NCBI RefSeq assembly: GCF_000761245.1
Contig: NZ_AWOR01000026.1
Location: 62,001-126,000 of the forward strand
Origin: Comamonas testosteroni
GTDB taxonomy: Bacteria > Pseudomonadota > Gammaproteobacteria > Burkholderiales > Burkholderiaceae_C
Length of the DNA stretch: 64,000 nucleotides
Reading direction: 5' to 3'
Shown: piece after piece, positions 56,052 through 64,000 of the stretch
How positions within the stretch are numbered: position 1 is the first letter of the stretch
How the letters are laid out: every line of letters begins with the position of its first letter
Program-made: the position numbers and the translations under genes
The notes under the pieces: model-generated
What the model was told of the DNA's origin: nothing
The model's database searches: none
The model's input: the letters and a program-made list of their open reading frames with translations, nothing else

Positions 56052-56506
56052 CATGGGCTGGATGTTTTTAGCAACGCAGGCTGCCAAATGCCCACAAATT
56101 TGCAGCATCACAGAAAAAACGCATGCCACCGCAATCGCCGTGAAACTCCCAATGAAGATCGCTCTCCAGCACAGAAAGAGCAATGTTCAAAAAACAGGCA
56201 GATGCATCAATATGCTTGCCCATATCGCATCAGGCGCAGGAAAAATGCGGTGCAAAACCAAAATCAGGACCCACTCAACGCAATATTGCGCGCCATTGCC
56301 CTGCATCCACACACACAAACTTCTGCCAATTAGCGCTTTGCGCAGCTTTCATGCCATTTTTTCGCGATCATCGTATAGGGATAAACAAGGTTATCTCAAT
56401 CACGAAGACAGCCGGATCGGTGCAGTAGACTTTGCCGCGAGGCGACGCGCATCACGCACTGCCGTCTTAATTCACCTGCAACACACAACAAACGCTGGAG
56501 ATACAC
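56052..56506. other. 455-base AT-richer leader region before the ABC importer
   Basis: No gene is supported. The region is richer in A than its surroundings, has a perfect 12-base palindrome CGCAATATTGCG (56279-56290), and ends with GGAGA eight bases before the ATG of the receptor gene. It probably carries promoter and control sites for the importer; no known riboswitch is recognised. Confidence 0.5.
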
Positions 56507-57475
56507 ATGAAGCAGCTGTCCTTGGCCCGCATGGGCGCACTGGCCCTGGCAATTTCCGCCATGTCGGGTGCCTATGCCGCCGATACCAAGTCCGTGGCCG
56601 TGACCGCCATTGTTGAACACCCCGCCCTGGATGCGGTGCGCGACGGCGTCAAGGACGCCCTGAAGGCAGCCGGCTACGAAGAAGGCAAGTCCCTGAAGTG
56701 GCAATACCAGAGTGCACAGGGCAATACCGGCACGGCTGCCCAGATCGCCCGCAAGTTCGTGGGTGACAAGCCTGATGCCATCGTCGCCATCGCCACGCCT
56801 TCGGCCCAGGCCGTGATCGCGTCGACCAAGACCGTGCCCGTCGTGTTCTCCGCCGTGACCGACCCCGTGGCCGCGAAGCTGGTGCCCAGCTGGGAGCCCT
56901 CCAAGAACAATGTGACCGGCGTTTCCGACCTGCTGGCCCTGGACAAGCAGATGGATCTGGTCAAGCAGGTCGTGCCCAATGCCAAGCGCATCGGCATGGT
57001 CTACAACCCCGGTGAAGCCAACTCCGCCGTGGTCGTGAAGGAACTGCAGGCCCTGCTGCCCAAGATGGGCTGGACCCTGGTGACTGCTGCGGCTCCCCGC
57101 TCGGTGGACGTCTCCAGCGCCGCTCGCTCGCTGGTAGGCAAGGTGGACGTGATCTACACCAACACCGACAACAACGTGGTGTCGGCCTACGAATCGCTGG
57201 TCAAGGTTGGCCAGGACGCCAAGATTCCTCTGGTCGCCTCTGACACCGACTCCGTCAAGCGCGGTGCTGTGGCTGCCTACGGCATCAACTACCGCGATCT
57301 GGGCGAGCAGACCGGCCGCATGGTGGTGCGCATTCTCAAGGGCGAGAAGCCCGGCGACATCAAGCCCGAAGTCTCGACCAAGATGGAACTGTTCGTGAAC
57401 CCCGGTGCAGCCGAAAAGCAAGGCGTGAAGCTGTCCGACGCGCTGATCAAGTCGGCCGCGACCGTGGTCAAGTAA
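56507..57475 (+). CDS. ABC transporter substrate-binding protein, TrpX/YtrF-like (ABC_sub_bind)
   Basis: A periplasmic receptor (signal cleaved near SGAYAA) of the PF04392 family: KSVAVTAIVEHPALDAVRDG, PDAIVAIATPSAQAV and YNPGEANSAVVVKELQALL are diagnostic. In Streptococcus the TrpXYZ homologue brings in tryptophan. It is the first gene of a three-gene importer with permease and ATPase; gaps of 113 and 23 bases. Ligand in this organism unknown, an aromatic amino acid being the best guess. Confidence 0.9.
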   Translation: MKQLSLARMGALALAISAMSGAYAADTKSVAVTAIVEHPALDAVRDGVKDALKAAGYEEGKSLKWQYQSAQGNTGTAAQIARKFVGDKPDAIVAIATPSAQAVIASTKTVPVVFSAVTDPVAAKLVPSWEPSKNNVTGVSDLLALDKQMDLVKQVVPNAKRIGMVYNPGEANSAVVVKELQALLPKMGWTLVTAAAPRSVDVSSAARSLVGKVDVIYTNTDNNVVSAYESLVKVGQDAKIPLVASDTDSVKRGAVAAYGINYRDLGEQTGRMVVRILKGEKPGDIKPEVSTKMELFVNPGAAEKQGVKLSDALIKSAATVVK

Positions 57476-57588
57476 TCCACTCCCTGTCGCCAGCACTGCC
57501 ACCAGGCAGTGCCAGCGCAGCGGCAGGTGCCGTGGCAACATGGCCCTGCCGATTTTTTTAGACGTTTGCCGCGCCTGTCGCTCTCTCT

Positions 57589-58473
57589 ATGTCTCTATTT
57601 TCCATCCTCGGTGCCATTGAAATTGGCCTGATCTTCAGCCTGGTGGCGCTGGGCGTCTTCATCTCCTTTCGCTTGCTGCGTTTCCCCGATCTGACGGTCG
57701 ACGGCAGCTTCCCCCTTGGCGGCGCGGTGTGTGCCATTCTGATTTCCACGGGCACCAATCCCTGGCTGGCCACGCTGGCCGGCACGGCAGCCGGAGCCGT
57801 GGCCGGCTTCATCACCGGCTGGCTCAACGTCAAGCTCAAGATCATGGACCTGCTGGCCTCCATCCTGATGATGATCGGCCTGTACTCGGTCAATCTGCGC
57901 ATCATGGGCGGCCCCAATGTGCCGCTGATCAACGAGCCCACGCTGTTCACCATGCTGCAGCCGGCGAACATTGAAGACTATGTGATGCGCCCCCTGATCA
58001 TGCTGGGCTTCGTCATCGTGGCCAAGCTGGCTCTGGACTGGTTCTTTGCCACCGAACGCGGCCTGGCCATCCGTTCCACGGGCTCCAATGCCCGCATGGC
58101 CCGCGCTCAGGGCGTCAACACCGGAGCCATGATTTTGCTGGGCATGGCAATTTCCAATGGCCTGGTCGGTCTGGCCGGAGCACTGTTCGTGCAGACACAG
58201 GGCGGCTCCGACATCTCCATGGGCATCGGCACCATCGTCATCGGTCTGGCGGCCGTGATCGTGGGCGAGACCATCCTGCCCTCGCGCAAGATCATCTGGG
58301 CCACGCTGGCCGTGGTGCTTGGCGCCGTGGTCTACCGCTTCTTCATCGCAGCGGCCCTCAATATCGATGCCATCGGCCTGAAGGCACAGGACTTGAATCT
58401 GGTGACGGCAGTGCTGGTGACCATCGCACTGGTGATTCCGCAAATCAAGAAAAAGCTGAGCAAGCGCAAGTAA
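57589..58473 (+). CDS. ABC transporter permease, TrpY-like
   Basis: An integral membrane protein of 294 residues with eight or nine hydrophobic helices and the branched-chain-permease-like motif LRFPDLTVDGSFPLGGAVCA. The segment GLAIRSTGSNARMARAQGVN is the cytoplasmic loop that contacts the ATPase. Belongs with the flanking receptor and ATPase genes. Confidence 0.92.
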   Translation: MSLFSILGAIEIGLIFSLVALGVFISFRLLRFPDLTVDGSFPLGGAVCAILISTGTNPWLATLAGTAAGAVAGFITGWLNVKLKIMDLLASILMMIGLYSVNLRIMGGPNVPLINEPTLFTMLQPANIEDYVMRPLIMLGFVIVAKLALDWFFATERGLAIRSTGSNARMARAQGVNTGAMILLGMAISNGLVGLAGALFVQTQGGSDISMGIGTIVIGLAAVIVGETILPSRKIIWATLAVVLGAVVYRFFIAAALNIDAIGLKAQDLNLVTAVLVTIALVIPQIKKKLSKRK

Positions 58474-58496
58474 GAAGAAGGACGGCGGAGAACACC

Positions 58497-59291
58497 ATGC
58501 TGAACGCACAAAACCTCGAACTCACCTTCAATCCCGGCACGCCGATCGAAACCCGCGCCCTGCGCGGCCTGTCGCTGTCCATCCCCGACGGTCAGTTCGT
58601 GACCGTCATCGGCTCCAACGGAGCAGGCAAGTCCACATTTCTGAACTGCGTCTCGGGCGACCAGAGCGTGGACAAGGGCAAGATCGAAATTGCCGGCATC
58701 GACATGACGCGCATGCCGGTATGGTCCCGCTCCAAGCAGGTGGCCCGCGTGTTTCAGGATCCCATGGCCGGCACCTGTGAAGACCTTTCCATCGAAGAGA
58801 ACATGGCGCTGGCACACGAGCGCGGCAACCTCCGCGGCCTGTCCAAGGCAGTCAAGGCCAGCAATCGCGAGCTGTATCGCGACCGCCTGGCCACGCTGGG
58901 CCTGGGTCTGGAAAATCGCCTGACCGACCGCATCGGCCTGCTCTCGGGTGGACAGCGCCAGGCCGTGAGCCTGCTGATGGCGGCGCTGCAGCCTTCGCGC
59001 ATTCTGCTGCTGGACGAACACACGGCCGCTCTTGACCCGCGCACCGCGGACTTTGTGCTGCAACTGACGGCACGCATCGTGCAGGAAGCCAATCTCACCA
59101 CCATGATGGTCACGCACAGCATGCGCCAGGCGCTGGATGTGGGCACGCGTACCGTCATGCTTCACCAGGGCAATGTGGTGCTGGACGTCAGCGGCGAAGA
59201 GCGCTCCAAGATGGATGTGCCCGACCTGCTGCACATGTTCGAGAAGGTGCGTGGCGAGAAGCTGGCCGACGATGCACTGCTGCTGAGCTGA
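58497..59291 (+). CDS. ABC transporter ATP-binding protein, TrpZ-like
   Basis: Walker A GSNGAGKST, signature LSGGQRQAVSLL, Walker B ILLLDEHTAALDP and switch His in VTHSMRQALDVG. The Asp-Glu-His (DEHTA) in place of DEPTA is normal in this subfamily. Third gene of the importer, followed by a strong terminator. Confidence 0.92.
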   Translation: MLNAQNLELTFNPGTPIETRALRGLSLSIPDGQFVTVIGSNGAGKSTFLNCVSGDQSVDKGKIEIAGIDMTRMPVWSRSKQVARVFQDPMAGTCEDLSIEENMALAHERGNLRGLSKAVKASNRELYRDRLATLGLGLENRLTDRIGLLSGGQRQAVSLLMAALQPSRILLLDEHTAALDPRTADFVLQLTARIVQEANLTTMMVTHSMRQALDVGTRTVMLHQGNVVLDVSGEERSKMDVPDLLHMFEKVRGEKLADDALLLS

Positions 59292-59313
59292 AACCCGGCC
59301 CGATCCCTACAAG

Positions 59314-59340
59314 AAGTCCGCCGCTGGCGGACTTTTTTTT
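59314..59340 (+). terminator. Terminator after the ABC importer
   Basis: AAGTCCGCC-GCT-GGCGGACTT with a run of eight T residues. Confidence 0.93.
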
Positions 59341-59437
59341 GATAGCTGCCAGCGCTTGAAAGCTCTATGTATTTGATGGATTCATATCTGAAATCCAGAC
59401 ATTTCAAGCGCTTGCAGCTCCTCTAAAGATAGCAGCC
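59341..59437. repeat. Dispersed repeat, longest copy with inverted ends
   Basis: Arms AGCTGCCAGCGCTTGAAA (59344-59361) and TTTCAAGCGCTTGCAGCT (59402-59419) are inverted repeats with 40 bases between, and GATAGC occurs near both ends. It fills the space between the importer terminator and the end of the phosphatase gene. Related copies are at 8519, 9748, 13413, 26924, 33028, 35949 and 60640. It looks like a MITE- or REP-like element. Confidence 0.75.
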
Positions 59438-59440
59438 GCC

Positions 59441-60352
59441 TCAGCCCAGCAGCTTGGCGCGTAGCTGCGCGAGCTCGTCCGCGCCCAGGCCCAACCCTTC
59501 GCTCAGGTAGCGGTCCATCGAGCCGAAGCTGCGCTGGGCCTCGTCGAACTCCGCCTCCAGGTAGCTGCGCTGCACGCCCAGCAGAGGCCAGTAGAGATCG
59601 GCTGCATCCTTGCCGTTGTGCGCCAGCATCTGCTGATAGGTGGCGTTCATCCAGGCCTCGGTGTAGGTATTGGTGAGCAGGTAGTCCTTCAGGATGGTTT
59701 CGCGCGGTACGCCTGCAATGGTGTGCAGCAGTGCCGCCACCCAACCCGTGCGGTCCTTGCCGGCGGTGCAGTGAAACAGTTGCGCATCGGCGGTGGACGC
59801 CATGGTCCTGAGCAGCTGCCCCATGCGAGCGCGCATGCCGGCGTCGCGCACCATCACGCGGCCCATCTCCTCCATCGCGGCCTCAGCCTCCTTGGGCGTA
59901 TGAAAGGGCGAGAACACCGGGTCGGCCGTGCCGAAGATGTTCATATACACATAGCGGATCCCCGGCGGCAGACGGTCCGCGTCCTTGGCCGCCTCGTTCG
60001 TGGTGCGCAAATCGTAGGCCGTACTAATGCCCAGGTTGCCCAGCGTCACTGCATCGGCCGCGTTGGGCAATACCGCATTGGAGCGGTAGAACACGCCGCG
60101 CCTCAGTGGCTGCCCGGCAGCGTTGCGGTAGACCGATGCGTCGTCCGCCCCGGCCACGTCTCGGAAGTTGAGCATGGACGACAGCCTTGGCGTGGCCGCT
60201 TTCGGCTCCATGCCATCACCGCCGCCGCAGGCGGCCAACAGCCCGCCAGCACCCGTGGACACCAGTCCCAGCAGCCCCAGGTGCAAGACCCTGCGCCTGT
60301 CCATGCTGCGATCGATCTTCGCGAATGAAACCACTCCTGTCACCCCCTTCAT
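59441..60352 (-). CDS. Secreted tyrosine-protein phosphatase
   Basis: A dual-specificity-like phosphatase with the CX5R loop HCTAGKDRTG and the N-terminal NFRDVAGADDASVY of the Y_phosphatase3 family. The N-terminus has DRRRVLHLG then a hydrophobic stretch and LLAACGGG, so it carries both a twin-arginine-like motif and a lipobox. AAGGAG lies six bases before the ATG at 60352, which decides the start. It probably acts outside the cytoplasm on phosphotyrosine or phosphoinositide; the target is unknown. Confidence 0.87.
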   Translation of the reverse strand: MKGVTGVVSFAKIDRSMDRRRVLHLGLLGLVSTGAGGLLAACGGGDGMEPKAATPRLSSMLNFRDVAGADDASVYRNAAGQPLRRGVFYRSNAVLPNAADAVTLGNLGISTAYDLRTTNEAAKDADRLPPGIRYVYMNIFGTADPVFSPFHTPKEAEAAMEEMGRVMVRDAGMRARMGQLLRTMASTADAQLFHCTAGKDRTGWVAALLHTIAGVPRETILKDYLLTNTYTEAWMNATYQQMLAHNGKDAADLYWPLLGVQRSYLEAEFDEAQRSFGSMDRYLSEGLGLGADELAQLRAKLLG

Positions 60353-61143
60353 GCCTGCTCCTTTATGGGTAAAGGCCATGTATCCACCCACCGTGGATCA
60401 TTGACAGGCGCAGGCTATCAGCGATGCTTGACGTTACTTACTGGCTGTAAACCTTAGTCCGATTGATCTAGGTACAAGCCTAGGAGCCAGAACTGGCACC
60501 GATGCAAGAGCTTGCTCAAGCCCCCAGACGGCCGGGGCTGAAGATCTCACATTGCTGCATGTGCCGATACACCGTGGCTCGCGGATGACGCCTTGTTGCT
60601 CAGCTGATTCGAGCCGGACAGCCTGAGCGCACACAGTTCACTATCAAAAAAGAAGCTGCCAGTCCTTGATAACTATTGGCTGGCGGCTTTTTTTATTTCA
60701 AGACAGAAGATATTGACAGCAAACATTGACATTTCGACCATAATTTTTGACTAAATGAAAAAAACAAACAATCAAATAGACAAAGTTCCACCGAATGCAG
60801 GCCGAATAGGAAGCCACTCTCGCCGACGATTTGACGAAGATTTAAGGATATTTTTCTGAATTTCTGATCCAGTCATTAATTCTGAAATATCAAACACTTA
60901 GATATCGATTCAAGCCATGGCGGCCCTGATCCGCAGCTCACGCTGTACGGCTCCTGCGCAAATCCCTCACAATCTGCACCCTATCGGAAGCCACTGAGCA
61001 CGATGCATGTCATCGCCGTTCACGCTGACCGCGTTGATATCCGGGGACTCCAGACATCAGAGCGCAACAAACGGGCATGAGGCCGAGGCTTTCACCAGCA
61101 GGACCGCCAAGGCTTCATGATCCGCAAAAAACCAATATCTCTC
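60353..61143. other. About 790-base intergenic region with an AT-rich core
   Basis: No gene is supported. It contains a repeat-derived terminator (60653-60694), an AT-rich block (about 60690-60900) with several TTCTGAA and AAACAAACAA-like runs, and a GC-rich end before the permease. A 34-codon frame from 60755 has no ribosome site. Likely the promoter region of the permease, or a scar of foreign DNA. Confidence 0.5.
60653..60694 (+). terminator. Repeat-derived hairpin terminator
   Basis: AAGCTGCCAG and CTGGCGGCTT pair around a 17-base loop and are followed by a T-run. The preceding CTATCAAAAA and the loop CTTGATAACTATTGG show the dispersed-repeat family. Confidence 0.7.
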
Positions 61144-62619
61144 ATGAGCGATAGCCAAGCAAAAACTGACAACGGTGGCTTGCACCGTTCCCTCAAGGCC
61201 CGACATATGTCGATGATCGCCATCGGCGGCTCCATCGGCACCGGTCTTTTTGTCGCCTCTGGCGCAACCATCTCGCAAGCAGGCCCCGGCGGCGCATTGC
61301 TGGCCTACATGATCGTGGGCCTGATGGTTTATTTCCTGATGACCAGTCTGGGCGAGATGGCCGCGCACATGCCCGTCTCCGGCTCCTTTGCCACCTATGG
61401 CGCCAAGTACGTGGATGAAGGCTTTGGCTTCGCCCTGGGCTGGAACTACTGGTACAACTGGGCCGTGACCATTGCCGTGGACCTGGTTGCAGCGCAGTTG
61501 GTGATGGCCTACTGGTTCCCCGGCACCAACGGCGTGCTGTGGAGTGCTCTGTTTCTGGCACTGATGTTTGGCCTGAATGCACTTTCTGCCAAGGGCTTTG
61601 GCGAATCCGAATTCTGGTTTGCCGCCATCAAGGTCACAACGGTGCTGGTCTTCATCGCCATCGGCGTGCTGATGATCTTCGGCATTTTGCAAGGCGGCGC
61701 GCCCGACGGGATCTGGGGCAATATCGCCAACCTGAGCACGGGCGACGCACCGTTTGCAGGCGGCTTTGCGGCCTTGATCGGCGTGGCCATGGTGGTGGGC
61801 TTTTCCTTCCAGGGCACGGAGCTGATCGGCATCGCCGCCGGCGAATCCGAAGATCCCGCCAAGAATGTGCCCAAGGCCGTTCGCAAGGTGTTCTGGCGCA
61901 TTTTGCTGTTCTACGTCTTCGCCATCCTCATCATCGGTCTGCTGATTCCCTATACCGACCCCAAGTTGCTGCGCAACGACCTGGGTGATATCGCCGTCAG
62001 CCCCTTCACACTGGTGTTCGAACGTGCCGGCCTGCTGGGCGCTGCCGCCGTGATGAATGCCGTGGTACTGACCTCGGTGCTGTCGGCCGGCAACTCCGGC
62101 ATGTATGCCTCCACCCGCATGCTGTATGCGCTGGCCAAGCAGGGCATGGCGCCCAAGGTGTTCGCCCAGGTCAACACGCGCGGCGTGCCCGTGCTGGCAC
62201 TGATCGCCACCACCGTGATTGCCGCTCTGTGCTTTCTGACCAATATCTTCAGCCCTGAAGTCGTCTACATCTGGCTGCTGAATCTGTCCGGCATGTGCGG
62301 CTTCGTCGCCTGGCTTGGCATTGCCATCAGCCACTACCGTTTCCGCAAGGGCTGCGAAGTGCAGAACTACGATATGAACCAGCTGCCTTACAAGGCAGCG
62401 GCCTTCCCCTTCGGCCCCATCTTCGCCTTTGTGCTGTGCCTGATCATCACCTTGGGCCAGAACTATGAGAACCTGATCAAGGACCAGATCGACTGGGTCG
62501 GCGCCATTGCCACCTATATCGGCCTGCCTCTGTTCCTGGTCATCTGGTTTGGCTACAAATGGGTCAAGGGCACCAAGATCGTCAAATACGCGGAGATGGA
62601 TCTGAACGGCTCGCGTTAA
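61144..62619 (+). CDS. Amino-acid permease, LysP-like
   Basis: An APC-family amino-acid:proton symporter with twelve predicted helices. The start of helix 1 (MSMIAIGGSIGTGLFVASG) and PVSGSFATYGAKYVDEGFGF fit the LysP/AnsP/GabP group, LysP being closest (491 residues against 489). The ATG at 61144 fits family length; an ATG at 61117 has AAGG four bases before it and is a real alternative. Single-gene unit with a terminator after it. Confidence 0.88.
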   Translation: MSDSQAKTDNGGLHRSLKARHMSMIAIGGSIGTGLFVASGATISQAGPGGALLAYMIVGLMVYFLMTSLGEMAAHMPVSGSFATYGAKYVDEGFGFALGWNYWYNWAVTIAVDLVAAQLVMAYWFPGTNGVLWSALFLALMFGLNALSAKGFGESEFWFAAIKVTTVLVFIAIGVLMIFGILQGGAPDGIWGNIANLSTGDAPFAGGFAALIGVAMVVGFSFQGTELIGIAAGESEDPAKNVPKAVRKVFWRILLFYVFAILIIGLLIPYTDPKLLRNDLGDIAVSPFTLVFERAGLLGAAAVMNAVVLTSVLSAGNSGMYASTRMLYALAKQGMAPKVFAQVNTRGVPVLALIATTVIAALCFLTNIFSPEVVYIWLLNLSGMCGFVAWLGIAISHYRFRKGCEVQNYDMNQLPYKAAAFPFGPIFAFVLCLIITLGQNYENLIKDQIDWVGAIATYIGLPLFLVIWFGYKWVKGTKIVKYAEMDLNGSR

Positions 62620-62645
62620 TACCTAGTCATTTTTGACTTCCGCCC

Positions 62646-62677
62646 AAGGCAGCCCCGGCAACGGCGCTGCCTTTTTT
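62646..62677 (+). terminator. Terminator after the permease
   Basis: AAGGCAGC pairs with GCTGCCTT, then a run of T residues. Confidence 0.85.
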
Positions 62678-62807
62678 GCGTCCTGTGCTGGCCCCAAAAA
62701 TGCTGTCGAATAGTCCCAACAGACGATTCATGTCATGACAAATATCTGAAAAATAAATGCTCGCAGGCGGTGGCCTGCACCGTTTTTTCACTAGGAAAAC
62801 AAGAGCA

Positions 62808-64000
62808 ATGCAACAAAAGACGATAAGCACAGCGTTGATGCTGTGCATAGGCTTGCTGAGCGCAGGAGCCGCCTGTGCCAAGGTTCCCGCCACGGAAGCC
62901 GACAAGCTGGGCAAGGAGCTGACCTGCACCGGTGCCATCAAAGCCGGCAATGCCGACGGCAGCATCCCGCCATTCACGGGCAAGATCCTGGGCGTTCCGC
63001 CCGGCGTGAAGTTCACCAAGTCCGTGGGACAGTTCCAGCCCGATATCTACGCCAATGAAAAGCCGCTGTTCGAGATCACGGCCGCCAATATGGCGCAATA
63101 TGGCGACAAGCTCAGCGCCGGTCAGAAGGCGCTGCTCAGCAAGTTCCCCACCACCATGCGCATTCCCGTCTATCCGGGCCACCGCGACTTCCGTTATGAC
63201 GACGATATCTGCGCCGTCATCAAGCGCAATGCGCTGGAAGCCGAGGTAGTCAACGACGGCAATGGAGTCAAGGGCTTCATGGGCGCTCTGCCCTTCCCCA
63301 TTCCCAAGACCGGCCTGGAACTGCTCTGGAACAACCTCATGCCCAGCCGCGCCAGCACCGAAGAGGTGGAACGCGACATGGCACTGGTGGGCGCAGGCGG
63401 CGATATCGCCTGGGGCCGCACCAGCTACATACAGCTCAGCCGCTATGACTCCAAGGAGAACCTGGGCAAGCCCAACGAAGGCAAGTACGCCTATGTGACC
63501 AACTTCTCCATCCTGCCCGAGCGCGAAAAAGGCAGCGTGATCCTGTCCATAGAGCCCATGAACTTCGGCACGGACAAGCGCCTGGCCTGGAACTACGATC
63601 CCGGCACCCGCCGCGTACGCCAGCTGCCCGAGTTCGGCTATGACCAGCCCGCCCCGGGAACCAGCGGCAAGGCGACCATCGACTCCGAGCGCCTGTTCAA
63701 CGGTGGCTCCGAGCGCTATGAGTGGACCCTGCACGGCAAGCGCGAGATGTTCATTCCGGCCAACACCTTCCGCATCAACCAGCAGATGAAATACGCCGAT
63801 CTGCTCAAGCCAGGTCACCCCAACCCGGCCTACACCCGCTATGAACTGCGCCGCGTCTGGGTGCTGGAGGGCAAGCTCAAGCCCGGCTTCCGTCACCTGT
63901 ACTCCAAGCGTGTGATGTTCATCGACGAGGACACCGGCCACGCCGTCTCGGGTGATTTCTACGACGCACGCGGCCAGTTGTGGCAGCACGGTGAAATCAA
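62808..64000 (+). CDS. DUF1329 outer-envelope protein, cut by window end
   Basis: A signal peptide (MQQKTISTALMLCIGLLSAG, cleavage near ACA) and a DUF1329 domain: EADKLGKELTCTGAIKAGN, LPFPIPKTGLELLWNNLMP, and the late YTRYELRRVWVLEGKLKPGF. DUF1329 proteins have a LolB-like fold and occur beside DUF1302 partners, often near steroid, terpene or aromatic degradation genes. 397 codons are present and the frame runs out of the window. The next gene, outside this window, may be DUF1302. Confidence 0.9.
   Translation, partial: MQQKTISTALMLCIGLLSAGAACAKVPATEADKLGKELTCTGAIKAGNADGSIPPFTGKILGVPPGVKFTKSVGQFQPDIYANEKPLFEITAANMAQYGDKLSAGQKALLSKFPTTMRIPVYPGHRDFRYDDDICAVIKRNALEAEVVNDGNGVKGFMGALPFPIPKTGLELLWNNLMPSRASTEEVERDMALVGAGGDIAWGRTSYIQLSRYDSKENLGKPNEGKYAYVTNFSILPEREKGSVILSIEPMNFGTDKRLAWNYDPGTRRVRQLPEFGYDQPAPGTSGKATIDSERLFNGGSERYEWTLHGKREMFIPANTFRINQQMKYADLLKPGHPNPAYTRYELRRVWVLEGKLKPGFRHLYSKRVMFIDEDTGHAVSGDFYDARGQLWQHGEI

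Noticed and set aside
54243..56183. 646-codon frame antisense to the ETF-QO gene
   Set aside because: Shadow of a strongly conserved gene, without start signals.
60755..60859. 34-codon frame MKKTNNQIDK...
   Set aside because: No ribosome site, AT-rich sequence in which chance frames are short; nothing repeated or recognised.
60400..61143. tRNA or structured RNA in the long gap
   Set aside because: No cloverleaf, no GTTCRANNC box and no CCA end could be found.

Overview
The window is about 64 kb of GC-rich chromosome from a betaproteobacterium, most likely Comamonas or a close Comamonadaceae relative. Support comes from gene content and order (phaCAB, dapC-dapD and dapE-prmB, Bug-type solute receptor, DctBD/DctA), from the codon use, and from a dispersed repeat that I recall as typical of Comamonadaceae genomes. 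I see no rRNA, tRNA, CRISPR array, insertion sequence or prophage. The genus is inferred, not proven.

Layout. 1-3.0 kb: end of dusA, an intracellular PHB depolymerase (phaZ) and an RnfB-like ferredoxin. 3.1-4.6 kb: a chemoreceptor with its sensor at the C-terminus. 4.8-10.5 kb: lysine/diaminopimelate genes dapC, dapD and dapE, with a PilT/PilU-type ATPase and prmB. 10.4-16.9 kb: a ferritin-like protein, a LysR regulator and a set of acyl-CoA ligase, acyl-CoA dehydrogenase and Bug receptor. 17-19 kb: ABC-F protein YheS. 19.1-19.65 kb: two tiny tandem ORFs with a shared C-terminal motif and shared upstream inverted repeats; this is the best candidate for an undescribed element. 19.7-24 kb: the PHB operon phaC-phaA-phaB on the minus strand.

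24-33 kb: pgeF, a divergent isomerase/fumarylacetoacetase pair (aromatic ring-cleavage products), a Nudix hydrolase, a GGDEF-EAL protein and a YgiQ radical SAM protein. 33-37 kb: a PepSY protein and an aromatic-hydroxylase cluster (FAD monooxygenase, DUF2783, LuxR regulator). 37-46.5 kb: mixed small genes, a LysR/LysE pair, a three-gene envelope operon (YceI, YceI-like lipoprotein, secreted SRPBCC protein), a stand-alone RtcB and an unrecognised protein. 46.5-48.6 kb: a DCC oxidoreductase/DUF4166/saccharopine-dehydrogenase-like operon whose first gene is frameshifted. 48.7-54 kb: the C4-dicarboxylate system dctA-dctB-dctD, with a recognisable sigma-54 promoter and upstream palindromes, and a thioesterase. 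54-64 kb: ETF-ubiquinone oxidoreductase, a TrpXYZ-type ABC importer, a secreted tyrosine phosphatase, a LysP-like permease and the start of a DUF1329 gene.

Working together: organic acids (DctA), fatty or aromatic acids (ligase, dehydrogenases, ETF-QO) and amino acids enter central metabolism, and surplus acetyl-CoA is stored as PHB by PhaCAB and recovered by PhaZ. A repeat family recurs at about eight sites, three of them as in-frame insertions inside genes (dapE, prmB and the acyl-CoA ligase).
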